A stretch of DNA of 40,820 nucleotides, taken from assembly GCF_003287275.1 (NCBI RefSeq), contig NZ_QEVW01000039.1, positions 1-40,820 on the forward strand, written 5' to 3'. The translations under genes and the position numbers were made by a program. Position 1 is the first letter of the stretch, and each line of letters opens with the position of its first letter. This DNA is from Paenibacillus taichungensis. GTDB taxonomy: Bacteria; Bacillota; Bacilli; Paenibacillales; Paenibacillaceae. This document shows, one piece after another, positions 17,524 through 26,307 of the stretch. The notes beneath the pieces were generated by a model. The model searched no databases. It was not told the origin of the DNA and saw nothing but the letters and a program-made list of their open reading frames with translations.

Positions 17524-17952
17524 ATGGCCAATATCGAGCACTTGCAAACCGTACATGTTCCAGCATCGAAGATCTATGAAACTTTAACCACCGCTGAAGG
17601 ACTGTCGGAAATATGGACCAATGAACTCATTATTAATAATCAGATTGGCTTTATTAATGAATTTCGATTTGGCAGCAATGACATAACGAAGATGAGAATA
17701 GAGCAATTGATCACGAATAAAAAAGTCGTTTGGCAGTGTATAGATTCAGATCCAGAATGGATTGGCACGATGATCTCCTTTGATATTCAAGAGAAGAACG
17801 GGAAGTCTTTTATTACTTTGCGTCATATGAACTGGAAAGAAGTAACGCCATTTTATCGCTCCTGTAACTACAACTGGGCCATTTTCCTTTATAGTCTCAA
17901 ATCCTATTGTGAAGATGGCGATGGTATCCCCTATCATAAACGTAAGTTTTAA
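17524..17952 (+). CDS. SRPBCC (AHSA1/START-like) domain protein
   Basis: A single small hydrophobic-ligand-binding fold of 142 residues begins IEHLQTVHVPASKIYETLTTAEGLSEIW, quoted here only as the landmarks VPASKIYETLTTAEGL and KVVWQC, which are typical of the Activator-of-Hsp90-like SRPBCC group. GAAGGGAG precedes the ATG. Function is unknown; such proteins bind lipids or aromatic compounds. It sits between the SGNH gene and the giant secreted protein but has its own terminator, so a link with the glycan locus is uncertain. Confidence 0.8.
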   Translation: MANIEHLQTVHVPASKIYETLTTAEGLSEIWTNELIINNQIGFINEFRFGSNDITKMRIEQLITNKKVVWQCIDSDPEWIGTMISFDIQEKNGKSFITLRHMNWKEVTPFYRSCNYNWAIFLYSLKSYCEDGDGIPYHKRKF

Positions 17953-18001
17953 TAATTTTGGTTATACTGTTGATTCCACTAATGGGGAACGAATGTTTAA
18001 T

Positions 18002-18031
18002 AAACCGCCTTTTCACCAAGGCGGTTTTTTT
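18002..18031 (+). terminator. intrinsic terminator
   Basis: AAACCGCCTT, 6-base loop, AAGGCGGTTT followed by a T-run. It ends the SRPBCC transcript and separates it from the promoter of the giant protein. Confidence 0.9.
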
Positions 18032-18080
18032 ATGCACAAATATCAACATTAGAATTTAACTTAGCCTTTTACTTAAAATC

Positions 18081-18135
18081 TTATAAGAAATTCTTAAAAT
18101 GAAAGAAATTTCACGGTGATATGGCATGCTAAGAT
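18081..18135 (+). promoter_or_regulatory. promoter of the giant secreted protein with shared regulon element (copy 2)
   Basis: TTATAAGAAATTCTT (18081-18095) is identical to copy 1 at 6831. The second AGAAATTT starts at 18104, again 18 bp after the first, and TGCTAAGAT (18127-18135) is the extended -10, 46 bases from the element start compared with 45 in copy 1. The flanking DNA differs, so selection on a binding site is a better explanation than recent duplication. A leader of about 110 bases follows. Confidence 0.7.
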
Positions 18136-18254
18136 AAAAATGATAGAACAGGATTAGCCAGATAGCTAAGGTTAATTGCTTTTTAACGATTATTTGAGCA
18201 AAGAGGTATCTTGTTTTGGAAGCGTTATCATTAATAGGAGAGGCTGTGAGTTGT

Positions 18255-21200
18255 ATGGTCAAAAGGAAGCTGTTTTTATTCATCGTTTTCATGTTGACGA
18301 TAGTAGTTCCTTCCAGCCTGATCGGAATAAGGGCCGCTTATGCGGAGACCTTACCTTATCAGACGATTATCATCGATGACGGTAGCATTAAGATTAATGA
18401 TGTTGTGACACCTGATGAAGGTAACGAGAACAATGGATATTCGGCTCCAAATTGGACCACAAGCACAGGGGTAAAGGGGTATGATCTTTCCAGCACTAAA
18501 TATACAAGTACAGCAGGCAGAACGATAACATGGAATCCACGCTTGGAAGCAGGAACGGCGAAAGTATCGTTCTATAAGCTGGATTGGGCGGATAAAGCAG
18601 ATAGTAATGTAAAAATCGAAATCGTTCATAATGGAACGACGGATGTAGTCTTTATGGATCTAAGACCCTCATCTGGCGCTCCAGCAGGGTGGGTTGATTT
18701 GGGAGAGTACTATTTTTCTGGAGTTGGTGAAGAATTCGTTAAATTGACCCGGTCTACCGGCACCACGAACACGATCCTTACGCGAGCTGATGCGGTCAAA
18801 TTCGAAGGAAATATAAGGCAGAAAGAGCCGCATAAGACGATCATCATTGATGATGGAAGCCTTACGATTGATAATGTCGTCACTGTTGATTCAGGTAACG
18901 TCAATAACGGGTTCTCTGCTCCTTATTGGACCACGAGCTCAGGAGTAAAGGGATACAATAATTCCAGTTCCAAATATACGGATGCCGTAAATAGAACTAT
19001 CACATGGAATCCGCGCTTGGAAGCAGGGACGGCGAGAATATCGTTCTATAAGCTGGATTGGGCGGATAAAGCAGATAGTAACGTGAAGATTGAGATTGTT
19101 CATAACGGGATAACGGATGTCAAGTTTATGGATCTAAGACCTTCGTCAGGACCATCGGTTGGATGGGTGGATCTGGGGGAGTATGAGTTTAGTGGTAATG
19201 ATAGCGAATTTGTCAGGCTGACTCGAACGCAACCTACGACGGGTACAATTATTACTAGGGCAGATGCAGTCAAGTTCGAAGGGAATATCCGGCAGCAAGC
19301 ACCACCGTTGCCCCCGCTGCGGAGCCGCACCTTAGCGAATCTCAGTTACACGGAAAAAGGCAGCGTCGAAAACGCTAACTATAAGGCGACCTTCTATGAG
19401 GCAGAATGGGATGGAGGCAAATCCATCGTTCGTGACATGTTCTACAAGAACACGGACACGGGAAACTGGACGCCAATCAATAATGTGTCGGAAAGACTTG
19501 AGGAGCAATGGGTATTATTGGATGGGAATGCCGGCAGCCGAACCAATTACTACGATACGATGAACAAACGCTGGATTACATTCGACGGGGTCCATTTTCC
19601 CGACAGCCAGACGGCGGTATTAACCGATTCTACGCATGGCAGTGATTACGATTTTGAAGTGAACTGGTCCATGGCAGGGGAGAAACCAGATGTTTCTTTT
19701 GCCTTTACGCCTCGCCGCGACGGCAATTATGTGATTGGATATCAGTCCTTCACAACAGAGGCAGTCTCGGGCATCAATGAAGTGTTAAATGGATTCCGGT
19801 CTCATGCCAAAATGGTAGGTACGGTGGAATCAACAAGCCTGAGAGAGCTGAGCGCTCCGATGAGCCTGGTTGAGAAGAATGATGGTTCGGGAAATCCATT
19901 AACGTATGGCTTATTTGTACCTTCGGCAGAGCTTCCGGTTGAATTTGAACCGACGGGAGGCGTTACGAAACAACGGCTTGGCATGAGTCTGGTCAACAAC
20001 GAAGGCAGCGTGCAGCCAGTCCTGTATGCGCCTCAATTAGGGACTTATTCTCAAATGACTGCAGAGAGCACTTATCAATTTCATATGGGGCTAATCGCTC
20101 AAAAAAGCAATCTGTATGATTCCTACGCGGATATTCTTCGCAATGAGTACGATTATTCGGCATACCGCGAAAATGTGTCAGATCAGTCGCTTACTGACGC
20201 GATGTTCAATATGATCGATTTGCTTAAGATTGAGCCGCAAGGGGATGACTCTGTTAATTATGTCCCGTCACCCAGCGGGTGGTGGAGCCGTGCCAAGGGC
20301 TTTATTGATATCGAAAACGAGGATAGCGTCCGAACAAGCTCGAATGCGGTTCTTCTGGGAGCTTACTATTTGACGGGGGATGACCAGCTTTACGATACGA
20401 GAGCATTGCCGTCCGTCCAGTATGGCGTATCGCGAAATGGTATCGGTTGGTCGCCGACGCAGAAGAAAGTATACGGTGTGCCTTCGTTATGGAAAATGGC
20501 TACTCTGCCGTTCGATGTTTCAAGCGTAGCCGCTGTCAATCAGATGATGGGCACTTCCGCAGGAATTGGAGCGCTGGCACAGGAAGAGTACCTCATGCGA
20601 GACCCTGACCAGAAAGACCGGGGGCCCGTCATTCAGCCCCTGATGATGTATCGCATGACGGGAGAGGCACAGTATCTACAAGCTGCCAAGGATGCAGCCG
20701 ACAGCTATATCTTGCAATATATCGATACGCCTGCAACCGTGGATGTGAGTAAAAATGAGTTCATTTATTATTATAGCAAGCTGTGGATGGAGATTTTGGA
20801 GCTCTATGAGGAAACTCAGGATCCCAAATACTTGAATGCCGCATACAAAGAAGCCAAACGGTATGCAACCATGTTCGTTGCTCGTCCAGTTCCTGAAGGT
20901 AACGTTACGATTCCTCAGCCTGAGACGTATAATTACGCGGAGTCTTTCCATTGGCCGGAAAGTGGTAAATTTCAATATCCTAGGCTGAAGCTTCCAGAAG
21001 ATATTGCCGGAGGCGTTCAAGCGGAACGTTGGCTTGTTTCACCGAGCGGATTGACGTTTGAAGCAGGAAGTACAACCGGCTATTATCGGATGAATGCTCA
21101 GGAAGCTCCGTTCATGCTGAGATTGTCGCTCTATACAGGGGATAAACTGCTGCAGGATATCGCTCACAATGCGGTTATTGGTCGATATTCCAGTTATCCA

Positions 21201-23321
21201 GGTTATTATTATAAAGGCTTCGCCGTTAGCCAACTCGAACCGGACTTCCCTCTGGAAGGCCCAAGCGGGGCTACATCCATCTATTATCACCATATTCCGG
21301 GGCAGCTCGGGCAAACGATGGATTATTTGATTAGCGAGCAATCATTGAAATCAAACGGGAGTATTTCATTTCCTTCCGTTTTTGAAACGAATTTTTTATG
21401 GTTCAAATATCACCTCTATGGGAATAAGCCAGGTCAATTTTATGGGTTTTCCGACGTTTGGCTTTGGATGCCCAAGGGAATTATTAAGACCAACCATCCT
21501 CAATTGAACTGGATAACAGGTGAGAGCGGGGATAAATTCTACATCGGGCTAAGCAATGCATCGTCAGAAGAAGTTCAGACTCCAATCGAATTGAATGAAC
21601 AAATCATTGGATTCAACCCGGCACAGGATTATACCGTAACGATCATCCGCGACAATGGTACACCAGAGCAAACGGTTATGAGTGGCGGAATCATTCAAGC
21701 TACGGTTTCAGGCAAGGGCATCACAGCGATCATTGTAGAAGGACTTAACATTAATGTGCCGCTGCATCAGGTCAGAACGGCTGATACATCGGATGCAAGC
21801 TATTTCTTTGATACCCACAGTCCAATTGATGCGGTTAAAGGCATGCTGATGGTTAAGCCCGACGAAACGGTCTATGATGCATATGTGCAGGCCAAAACGA
21901 CGAAACCAGCGACAATCCATTATTCTTTGGATGGCGGGGCCACGTACACGACCATCCCAGATACGATATACCCGATGGAATGGTCGATACGAGTGAATGA
22001 TTTATCCCAAACCTTCACGTATTACGTGGAATCAGAGGGGAAACAGACCCGCAAGCGGACACTTTATCTGCCTAATCAGGTTACGGAAACTCCAGTCCAA
22101 CCCGATGGGCAGGAGAGTTCATCTATCATAGTGGATAATACGGAGGCGGAGACAGAAGGCGTCTGGATAAGGGATACGACGGCTGACAACTATTACTATG
22201 ATAACTATGTGTATGCTAAATCTACGACCGGCGCAGCAACAAGTAAAATGAGATGGCGGCCTGAGCTGCCGGAAAGTGTCACTTACAGTGTGTATTACAA
22301 GATTCCGCAAATTACGGCTGCGAGTGAAAATTGGACAACGAATGCCTCATTTACCGTTTATTATAGCGGGGGCTCCGAGACGGTTACTGTTGATGAGACA
22401 ACAGCGAATGGTACTTGGGTGCACCTAGGGGATTATCCGTTTGCTGCCGGCGATAGCGGATACGTGGAACTAACCAACAAGGCCAACAAGTCCAGGGTTG
22501 TTGCCGATGCGATCATGTGGGTGGACGCGAACCGGACACCGCAATTGGAATCTGCTGTGATCCTGTCCGATCGGAACGAGCTGCAGATGACTCAAACCGC
22601 ACAGCTGAGCGTAACCGGCTATTTGGATAACGGTTTGATCGGTGATCTAACACAGGCCAATGTGCAGTATTTCGTTGATCGTACGGATCTGGCCGAAGTG
22701 GATGGCAATGGGTTGTTGACCCTTCTCAATCTCGATGGGGATACGAATCACATTGAGGTATGGGCTACTGTTACGATTGACGGAGTGACCTTAACCACAC
22801 CGCCTTTGAACATCACGATCAAAGACCTAACGGTTATCGTCGATAGTACAAATACAACTGGGTTATACACGACAGAAGGGTCTTGGAGCCAAAGTAATTT
22901 AGCAGGATATAAAATTGGGGTTAAATCCCGTTATTCTACAGTTCAAGGATCATCCGCAACGTGGAAAGGCCAGTTTCCAGAGGGCAAATATACGGTCTCG
23001 ATCTATAAGCTCGTCCATACGACGGGAAATGATAATCATGTCAAAGTGGAAGTGAAGCACAAGGCGGGTACCGAGGTCACCTATATCGATGCAACGGCCG
23101 GCTCATCAGGTTGGGTTGATCTAGGAACGTTCGACTTTACGGGAGACGGTAGCGAGTACGTTCGGTTAACCAGAGTTACTCCTACAACGGTAGACCCGCC
23201 AACGCTTCCTGCCGATATGATCTATACAAGGGCTGATGCAGTGAAGTTCGAACGGCATTCCGATGGTTTGGAGCTGCTTGCAAATGAGGCGCCAGGTGAA
23301 CCGACACTTTCTGAAGAATAG
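18255..23321 (+). CDS. secreted modular carbohydrate-active protein with golvesin/xanthan-lyase-CBD-like domains
   Basis: The 1688-residue product starts with a signal peptide (MVKRKLFLFIVFML, cleavage near AYA-ET). The ATG at 18255 is chosen because the signal peptide begins there and GAGAGG is upstream. Two near-identical beta domains follow at about 37-190 and 195-345, then a large core of about 350-1170 rich in paired helices (YLQAAKDAADSYILQYI, YLNAAYKEAKRYATMF), suggesting an alpha/alpha toroid with a beta-sandwich end. Next are an Ig-like segment, a golvesin-C domain near 1290-1425, a Big_2-like domain, and a fourth golvesin-like domain at the C-terminus. Golvesin-like modules bind polysaccharide in xanthan lyases, so an extracellular lyase or glycosidase is likely. 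I cannot place the core in a known family or name catalytic residues. There is no sortase or S-layer anchor. Confidence 0.75.
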   Translation: MVKRKLFLFIVFMLTIVVPSSLIGIRAAYAETLPYQTIIIDDGSIKINDVVTPDEGNENNGYSAPNWTTSTGVKGYDLSSTKYTSTAGRTITWNPRLEAGTAKVSFYKLDWADKADSNVKIEIVHNGTTDVVFMDLRPSSGAPAGWVDLGEYYFSGVGEEFVKLTRSTGTTNTILTRADAVKFEGNIRQKEPHKTIIIDDGSLTIDNVVTVDSGNVNNGFSAPYWTTSSGVKGYNNSSSKYTDAVNRTITWNPRLEAGTARISFYKLDWADKADSNVKIEIVHNGITDVKFMDLRPSSGPSVGWVDLGEYEFSGNDSEFVRLTRTQPTTGTIITRADAVKFEGNIRQQAPPLPPLRSRTLANLSYTEKGSVENANYKATFYEAEWDGGKSIVRDMFYKNTDTGNWTPINNVSERLEEQWVLLDGNAGSRTNYYDTMNKRWITFDGVHFPDSQTAVLTDSTHGSDYDFEVNWSMAGEKPDVSFAFTPRRDGNYVIGYQSFTTEAVSGINEVLNGFRSHAKMVGTVESTSLRELSAPMSLVEKNDGSGNPLTYGLFVPSAELPVEFEPTGGVTKQRLGMSLVNNEGSVQPVLYAPQLGTYSQMTAESTYQFHMGLIAQKSNLYDSYADILRNEYDYSAYRENVSDQSLTDAMFNMIDLLKIEPQGDDSVNYVPSPSGWWSRAKGFIDIENEDSVRTSSNAVLLGAYYLTGDDQLYDTRALPSVQYGVSRNGIGWSPTQKKVYGVPSLWKMATLPFDVSSVAAVNQMMGTSAGIGALAQEEYLMRDPDQKDRGPVIQPLMMYRMTGEAQYLQAAKDAADSYILQYIDTPATVDVSKNEFIYYYSKLWMEILELYEETQDPKYLNAAYKEAKRYATMFVARPVPEGNVTIPQPETYNYAESFHWPESGKFQYPRLKLPEDIAGGVQAERWLVSPSGLTFEAGSTTGYYRMNAQEAPFMLRLSLYTGDKLLQDIAHNAVIGRYSSYPGYYYKGFAVSQLEPDFPLEGPSGATSIYYHHIPGQLGQTMDYLISEQSLKSNGSISFPSVFETNFLWFKYHLYGNKPGQFYGFSDVWLWMPKGIIKTNHPQLNWITGESGDKFYIGLSNASSEEVQTPIELNEQIIGFNPAQDYTVTIIRDNGTPEQTVMSGGIIQATVSGKGITAIIVEGLNINVPLHQVRTADTSDASYFFDTHSPIDAVKGMLMVKPDETVYDAYVQAKTTKPATIHYSLDGGATYTTIPDTIYPMEWSIRVNDLSQTFTYYVESEGKQTRKRTLYLPNQVTETPVQPDGQESSSIIVDNTEAETEGVWIRDTTADNYYYDNYVYAKSTTGAATSKMRWRPELPESVTYSVYYKIPQITAASENWTTNASFTVYYSGGSETVTVDETTANGTWVHLGDYPFAAGDSGYVELTNKANKSRVVADAIMWVDANRTPQLESAVILSDRNELQMTQTAQLSVTGYLDNGLIGDLTQANVQYFVDRTDLAEVDGNGLLTLLNLDGDTNHIEVWATVTIDGVTLTTPPLNITIKDLTVIVDSTNTTGLYTTEGSWSQSNLAGYKIGVKSRYSTVQGSSATWKGQFPEGKYTVSIYKLVHTTGNDNHVKVEVKHKAGTEVTYIDATAGSSGWVDLGTFDFTGDGSEYVRLTRVTPTTVDPPTLPADMIYTRADAVKFERHSDGLELLANEAPGEPTLSEE
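18363..19310 (+). repeat. tandem duplication of an N-terminal domain within the giant protein gene
   Basis: Two copies of about 474 bases (starting at 18363 and 18837) encode homologous 158-residue units, each beginning TIIIDDGS and ending ADAVKFEGNIRQ. A 43-base block is identical in both (18565-18607 and 19039-19081), while other parts differ, as expected from duplication with later local gene conversion. Confidence 0.85.
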
Positions 23322-23478
23322 CGTTAAAGCTGCATGATTTCATATGTGAGGGTGGGAGCAATAGATTTATATCACAGACAAACAAAAATCACCATCCTCA
23401 TTTTGTATTGGTATGTAGTAAGCAGGCGAATAATTGAATTTTTGGGATTTAGATATCTGTTGTTGTTATATGTGAATA

Positions 23479-23516
23479 CCAAAAGATCTCTTCACTATTG
23501 AAGAGATCTTTTGGTG
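23479..23516. terminator. perfect 16-bp hairpin after the giant protein gene
   Basis: ACCAAAAGATCTCTTC, loop ACTATT, and the exact complement. A-rich and T-rich ends make it usable in either direction. It lies about 160 bases after the stop codon. The rest of 23322-23580 holds nothing I recognise. Confidence 0.7.
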
Positions 23517-23582
23517 TACAACAACTGGGCGGTGCTGTATTAAACATTGCTATTTACAAATCTTACTCCGTATAATATAGTT

Positions 23583-23626
23583 ATTAAAGATAATTAATAT
23601 CTTTAATGTGAACCGAGTGGTATAAT
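23583..23626 (+). promoter_or_regulatory. promoter with palindromic operator for the small methyltransferase
   Basis: ATTAAAGATA (23583-23592) and TATCTTTAAT (23598-23607) form a perfect 10-bp dyad with a 5-base spacer. A perfect TATAAT lies at 23621-23626, so the dyad covers the -35 position. The leader to the start at 23755 holds a small hairpin (TGTGGA/TCCACA near 23654-23674). Confidence 0.55.
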
Positions 23627-23754
23627 TTCAAATGGTCAGAATGTGCAGAGCTTGTGGATCCTGTAGTTCCACATTCAGGACTGAGATCTATCCCGGCGTC
23701 AGCTGGAAAAAAACCAAATATTCTTACAAATACGATTATACAAGGAGTATAAAA

Positions 23755-24321
23755 ATGAATCCAAAACTACAAAGAAAAATTGAGCGCTTGGAGAGTATTG
23801 AGAGGTTCCCAGCAGAGGAGTTATTTGAGTTTATACAACTTAATAAAGAGGACGAACTATTAGACCTTGGAGCCGGTACAGGTTATATAAGCTTTTCTTT
23901 TGCTAAATATGTGAAAAAGGTAGTTGCGTTTGATTACGATTATGATATTTTACAGTATCTAGAGGTAAAAGCTAAGGAAAAAGGGATAACCAATATTGAA
24001 ACAACCGCTGCAAACTTTAAAGAAATGCCATTAGAGAACGCAAGATTCGAAAAAGCTGTTGCTTCAATCTCCTTGCACGAGGTTCAACCTCTTTCGTTGG
24101 TGTTGGATGAAATCCACAGAGTTTTAAAAGACAAAGGGATCTTTTTGTGCATTGAATTAGAGAAGACGGAAATGACTAATGCTCCAAGGGTTTCTTCGAA
24201 GGAGATGGAGGAAGAAATCGTTAAGGCTGGTTTTTCAGTTATTGATACGCTTCATCCACCAACACAAGTTGCTAATCAACCCGTATATATCATTGTTGCA
24301 CAGAAGAAGCAGAGTAACTAG
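23755..24321 (+). CDS. class I SAM-dependent methyltransferase (small)
   Basis: The motif LLDLGAGTGYISFSFA is the SAM-binding loop, VVAFDYDYDIL holds the acidic ribose-binding residue, and ASISLHEVQPLSLVLDEIHRVLKDKG is typical of the UbiE/Methyltransf_11 fold; only short parts of it are needed for recognition. The ATG at 23755 is set by AAGGAG 7 bases before it; an open frame extends further upstream without a ribosome binding site. The 188-residue product is near the usual length for small Methyltransf_25 proteins. Substrate unknown. It is a single-gene transcript bounded by a dyad-bearing promoter and a terminator. Confidence 0.85.
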   Translation: MNPKLQRKIERLESIERFPAEELFEFIQLNKEDELLDLGAGTGYISFSFAKYVKKVVAFDYDYDILQYLEVKAKEKGITNIETTAANFKEMPLENARFEKAVASISLHEVQPLSLVLDEIHRVLKDKGIFLCIELEKTEMTNAPRVSSKEMEEEIVKAGFSVIDTLHPPTQVANQPVYIIVAQKKQSN

Positions 24322-24356
24322 TGAATCTTCCTTCAATTGTAGTTGCCATAAGGTAC

Positions 24357-24382
24357 AAAAGGACGGCGAAGCCGTCCTTTTT
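24357..24382 (+). terminator. intrinsic terminator
   Basis: AAAAGGACGGC, loop GAA, GCCGTCCTTTTT. It ends the methyltransferase transcript. Confidence 0.9.
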
Positions 24383-24544
24383 GCTACATAATATTAAGTT
24401 CTTATTCCGTGACGAGACAAGAAATTTGCCTGAATTCACAAATAACAGAGAGCTGCAAAACTTATCGAATTGATCATAATGGGTGTTATTGTAGGTTCTT
24501 CTCTCATAATCGTCAAAGAAATTCATATATGTTCTGCGAGGCAT

Positions 24545-24742
24545 CTGGGTGTACGGCAAGTTCGCCTTATTCAAATTATTGTATGCATACACGATTTCGC
24601 CGGAGTGATAGGCTCCTAACGTCTCAAATCTAGATGGTCCGGGCTGTCCCTTATCGAAGATATAATAGTATACATCGTGAGAAGGGGGTTCCTTCATCGG
24701 ATTCCCAAACACAGTATGACGTACTACCAGGGCGGGCCTATA
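24545..24742 (-). pseudogene. relic of a type-B carboxylesterase C-terminal region
   Basis: The minus strand reads VFGNPMKE, DVYYYIFDKGQPG, then GAYHSGEIVYAYNNLN and LPYT. The segment GA(Y/F)HSxEIxYxxxNL is a signature of carboxylesterase type B (p-nitrobenzyl-esterase family) and holds the catalytic histidine. After LPYT the expected region with SSYWVNFAKTG is lost in frameshifts, and nothing resembling the N-terminal half with its catalytic serine is found upstream. It is a decayed fragment of about 65 codons. Confidence 0.6.
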
Positions 24743-24796
24743 GCAAACCTTTTTGTACGTTCTGGTCGAGTAACACTCTACTGATTGAAGCGCTAA

Positions 24797-24901
24797 TTAA
24801 GATCAATAGACCAGTGGATTAAGAATAACAAACGCGCCCCCGAAGATATGGCCGAAATAGTCATGCATCAACTATTGTCCAACTACAACAGATTAATTTG
24901 A
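24797..24901 (+). pseudogene. possible relic of a TetR-family regulator C-terminus
   Basis: The frame reads IDQWIKNNKRAPEDMAEI, then HQLLSNYNRLI and a stop. The pattern W-I-x-N...x-PE-(D/E)-MA resembles the last helix region of TetR/AcrR regulators. An in-frame stop lies just upstream and no helix-turn-helix is found. A terminator follows the stop at the expected place, which favours a former gene end. Confidence 0.35.
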
Positions 24902-24911
24902 AGTTCGAAAT

Positions 24912-24946
24912 AAAAGTAGTGGGGCCTTCAGGCTCCATTACTTTTT
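24912..24946 (+). terminator. intrinsic terminator
   Basis: AAAAGTAGTGGGGCCT pairs with AGGCTCCATTACTTTT (two G-U pairs) around a 2-base loop, followed by T's. It probably ended the decayed gene before it. Confidence 0.75.
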
Positions 24947-25037
24947 ATTGTCGAGCGGTTAAAGTAGAATGCATATATAGGTTGGGCGAAAATACGAAAA
25001 TGATCACATTAAATGAAGTAAAGAGAGGTTCATACTT

Positions 25038-25928
25038 ATGACAATGACGTTTAGGAAACTAAGTGAGCTATCGATCGAGGAAAATGTACGTATTTGGAAT
25101 CTGGGATTCGAGGGCTATTTTATCCAGATGGTTATGACGATTGATGCTTTGATGACCAGGGTTGTTAACGAAGGGCTTTCCTTGGAGAATTCACTTGCTA
25201 TTTATGTGGATGGTGAACCTGCAGGGTTTGTCATGAATGGATTTCGTGACGTAGATGGAAAGAAAGTGGCATGGAACGGAGGGACAGGTATTGCGCCTGC
25301 ATTTAGAGGTCAGGGCATTGGCAGAGCGCTCATGTTAAGAAATCTTAAATTGTACCAAGAACAAGGCGTGGAGCTTGCGTTACTTGAAGCGCTCACTCAG
25401 AATGAGAGTGCGATCAAGCTATATCAGTATGTGGGGTATGAAATTACGGATCGATTAATGATTTTACAACATACGGGTACAATAGATCCCCAATTACTGA
25501 AGCGATTTGTTGCGCATCCTTTTTCTATCACCAAAGGATTGCCCCGTGATGTATGTGCGCTAGACTTCTATCGAGGCTTATCTGCTTGGCAGACACAATG
25601 GCCTAGTATGAAGGAAGGTGAATCTATAATCATTAGACAAGATAGCGAGCCGATATGCTATGCATTGTATAAGCGAACATTTGATCAAGAGGGTAAATTG
25701 GTAACCATCTCGCTCTATCAATGTGAGGTCCTTCCAGGGCGGGAAGATGCAGAGGAGATTTATAAGCTTGCTCTCAGTGAACTGTTTGCCCCGTTAGACT
25801 ATGTTTGCAGACGAGGGACATCTAACCTGCGTAAATCCAATCAACTTTTGAACGATCTATTGATAAAATTAGGTTTCACATCAAATGTTGAGCAAGTGCT
25901 TATGATGCGAAATATGGATCCTAACTAA
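25038..25928 (+). CDS. GNAT family N-acetyltransferase
   Basis: The acetyl-CoA-binding motif A is present as GIAPAFRGQGIGRALM near residues 86-101, with the following NESAIKLYQYVGYE as motif B. The N-terminal half (1-150) is a complete GNAT domain; the second half (150-296) is a further region, perhaps a degenerate GNAT or an accessory domain, making it longer than single-domain members (about 150-180). GAGAGG precedes the ATG. The acceptor substrate is unknown. It is a single-gene unit with a strong terminator downstream. Confidence 0.88.
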   Translation: MTMTFRKLSELSIEENVRIWNLGFEGYFIQMVMTIDALMTRVVNEGLSLENSLAIYVDGEPAGFVMNGFRDVDGKKVAWNGGTGIAPAFRGQGIGRALMLRNLKLYQEQGVELALLEALTQNESAIKLYQYVGYEITDRLMILQHTGTIDPQLLKRFVAHPFSITKGLPRDVCALDFYRGLSAWQTQWPSMKEGESIIIRQDSEPICYALYKRTFDQEGKLVTISLYQCEVLPGREDAEEIYKLALSELFAPLDYVCRRGTSNLRKSNQLLNDLLIKLGFTSNVEQVLMMRNMDPN

Positions 25929-26053
25929 GATAAAAGAGAAACAGATAGATAATAGCATTTTTGAATTACAAATTTTTTAGCATTCGTTGAATTCATGATA
26001 CAAGAAATAAAGCAACACACATCATTAAGCTAAGAGGAAACGATAGCGCAAAA

Positions 26054-26095
26054 AAACAAGAAGACAGCCGATCACGATCGGCTGTCTTCTTGTTT
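26054..26095. terminator. strong bidirectional hairpin terminator
   Basis: Perfect 20-bp arms starting AAACAAGAAGACAGCCGATC (26054-26073) and complement (26076-26095). The preceding A-run and following T's allow termination in both directions. The stretch 26096-26300 holds no gene I can support. Confidence 0.9.
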
Positions 26096-26307
26096 AACTA
26101 GCCGGCAGGACAGTTCATTGGCAATAGCGTCACTATAGTACTCCAATCTGAACAGATTTCCGAGAATATTTGCTCAATACTATCGCACATCGCTACCTAA
26201 GATTAGATAATGAGGCTGAAGAAGGCCGTGACAGGAAGGAACTATAGGCTGTTTGTAGCCTTTTCACTAAATGGACTGACGAGAAAAACCGTTAAATAGT
26301 GCAGTTT

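Noticed and set aside
23345..23403. GAGGGTGG ... CCATCCTC as a terminator of the giant gene
   Set aside because: Mismatched arms and a very long loop; the 23479-23516 hairpin is far better.
24409..24822. Plus-strand open frames across the graveyard
   Set aside because: They have no domain signature or ribosome binding site and are antisense to the carboxylesterase relic.
26096..26300. Possible riboswitch or gene relic upstream of the lichenase
   Set aside because: A short AGGCT/AGCCT hairpin near 26246-26261 exists, but no known aptamer pattern and no convincing reading frame were found.
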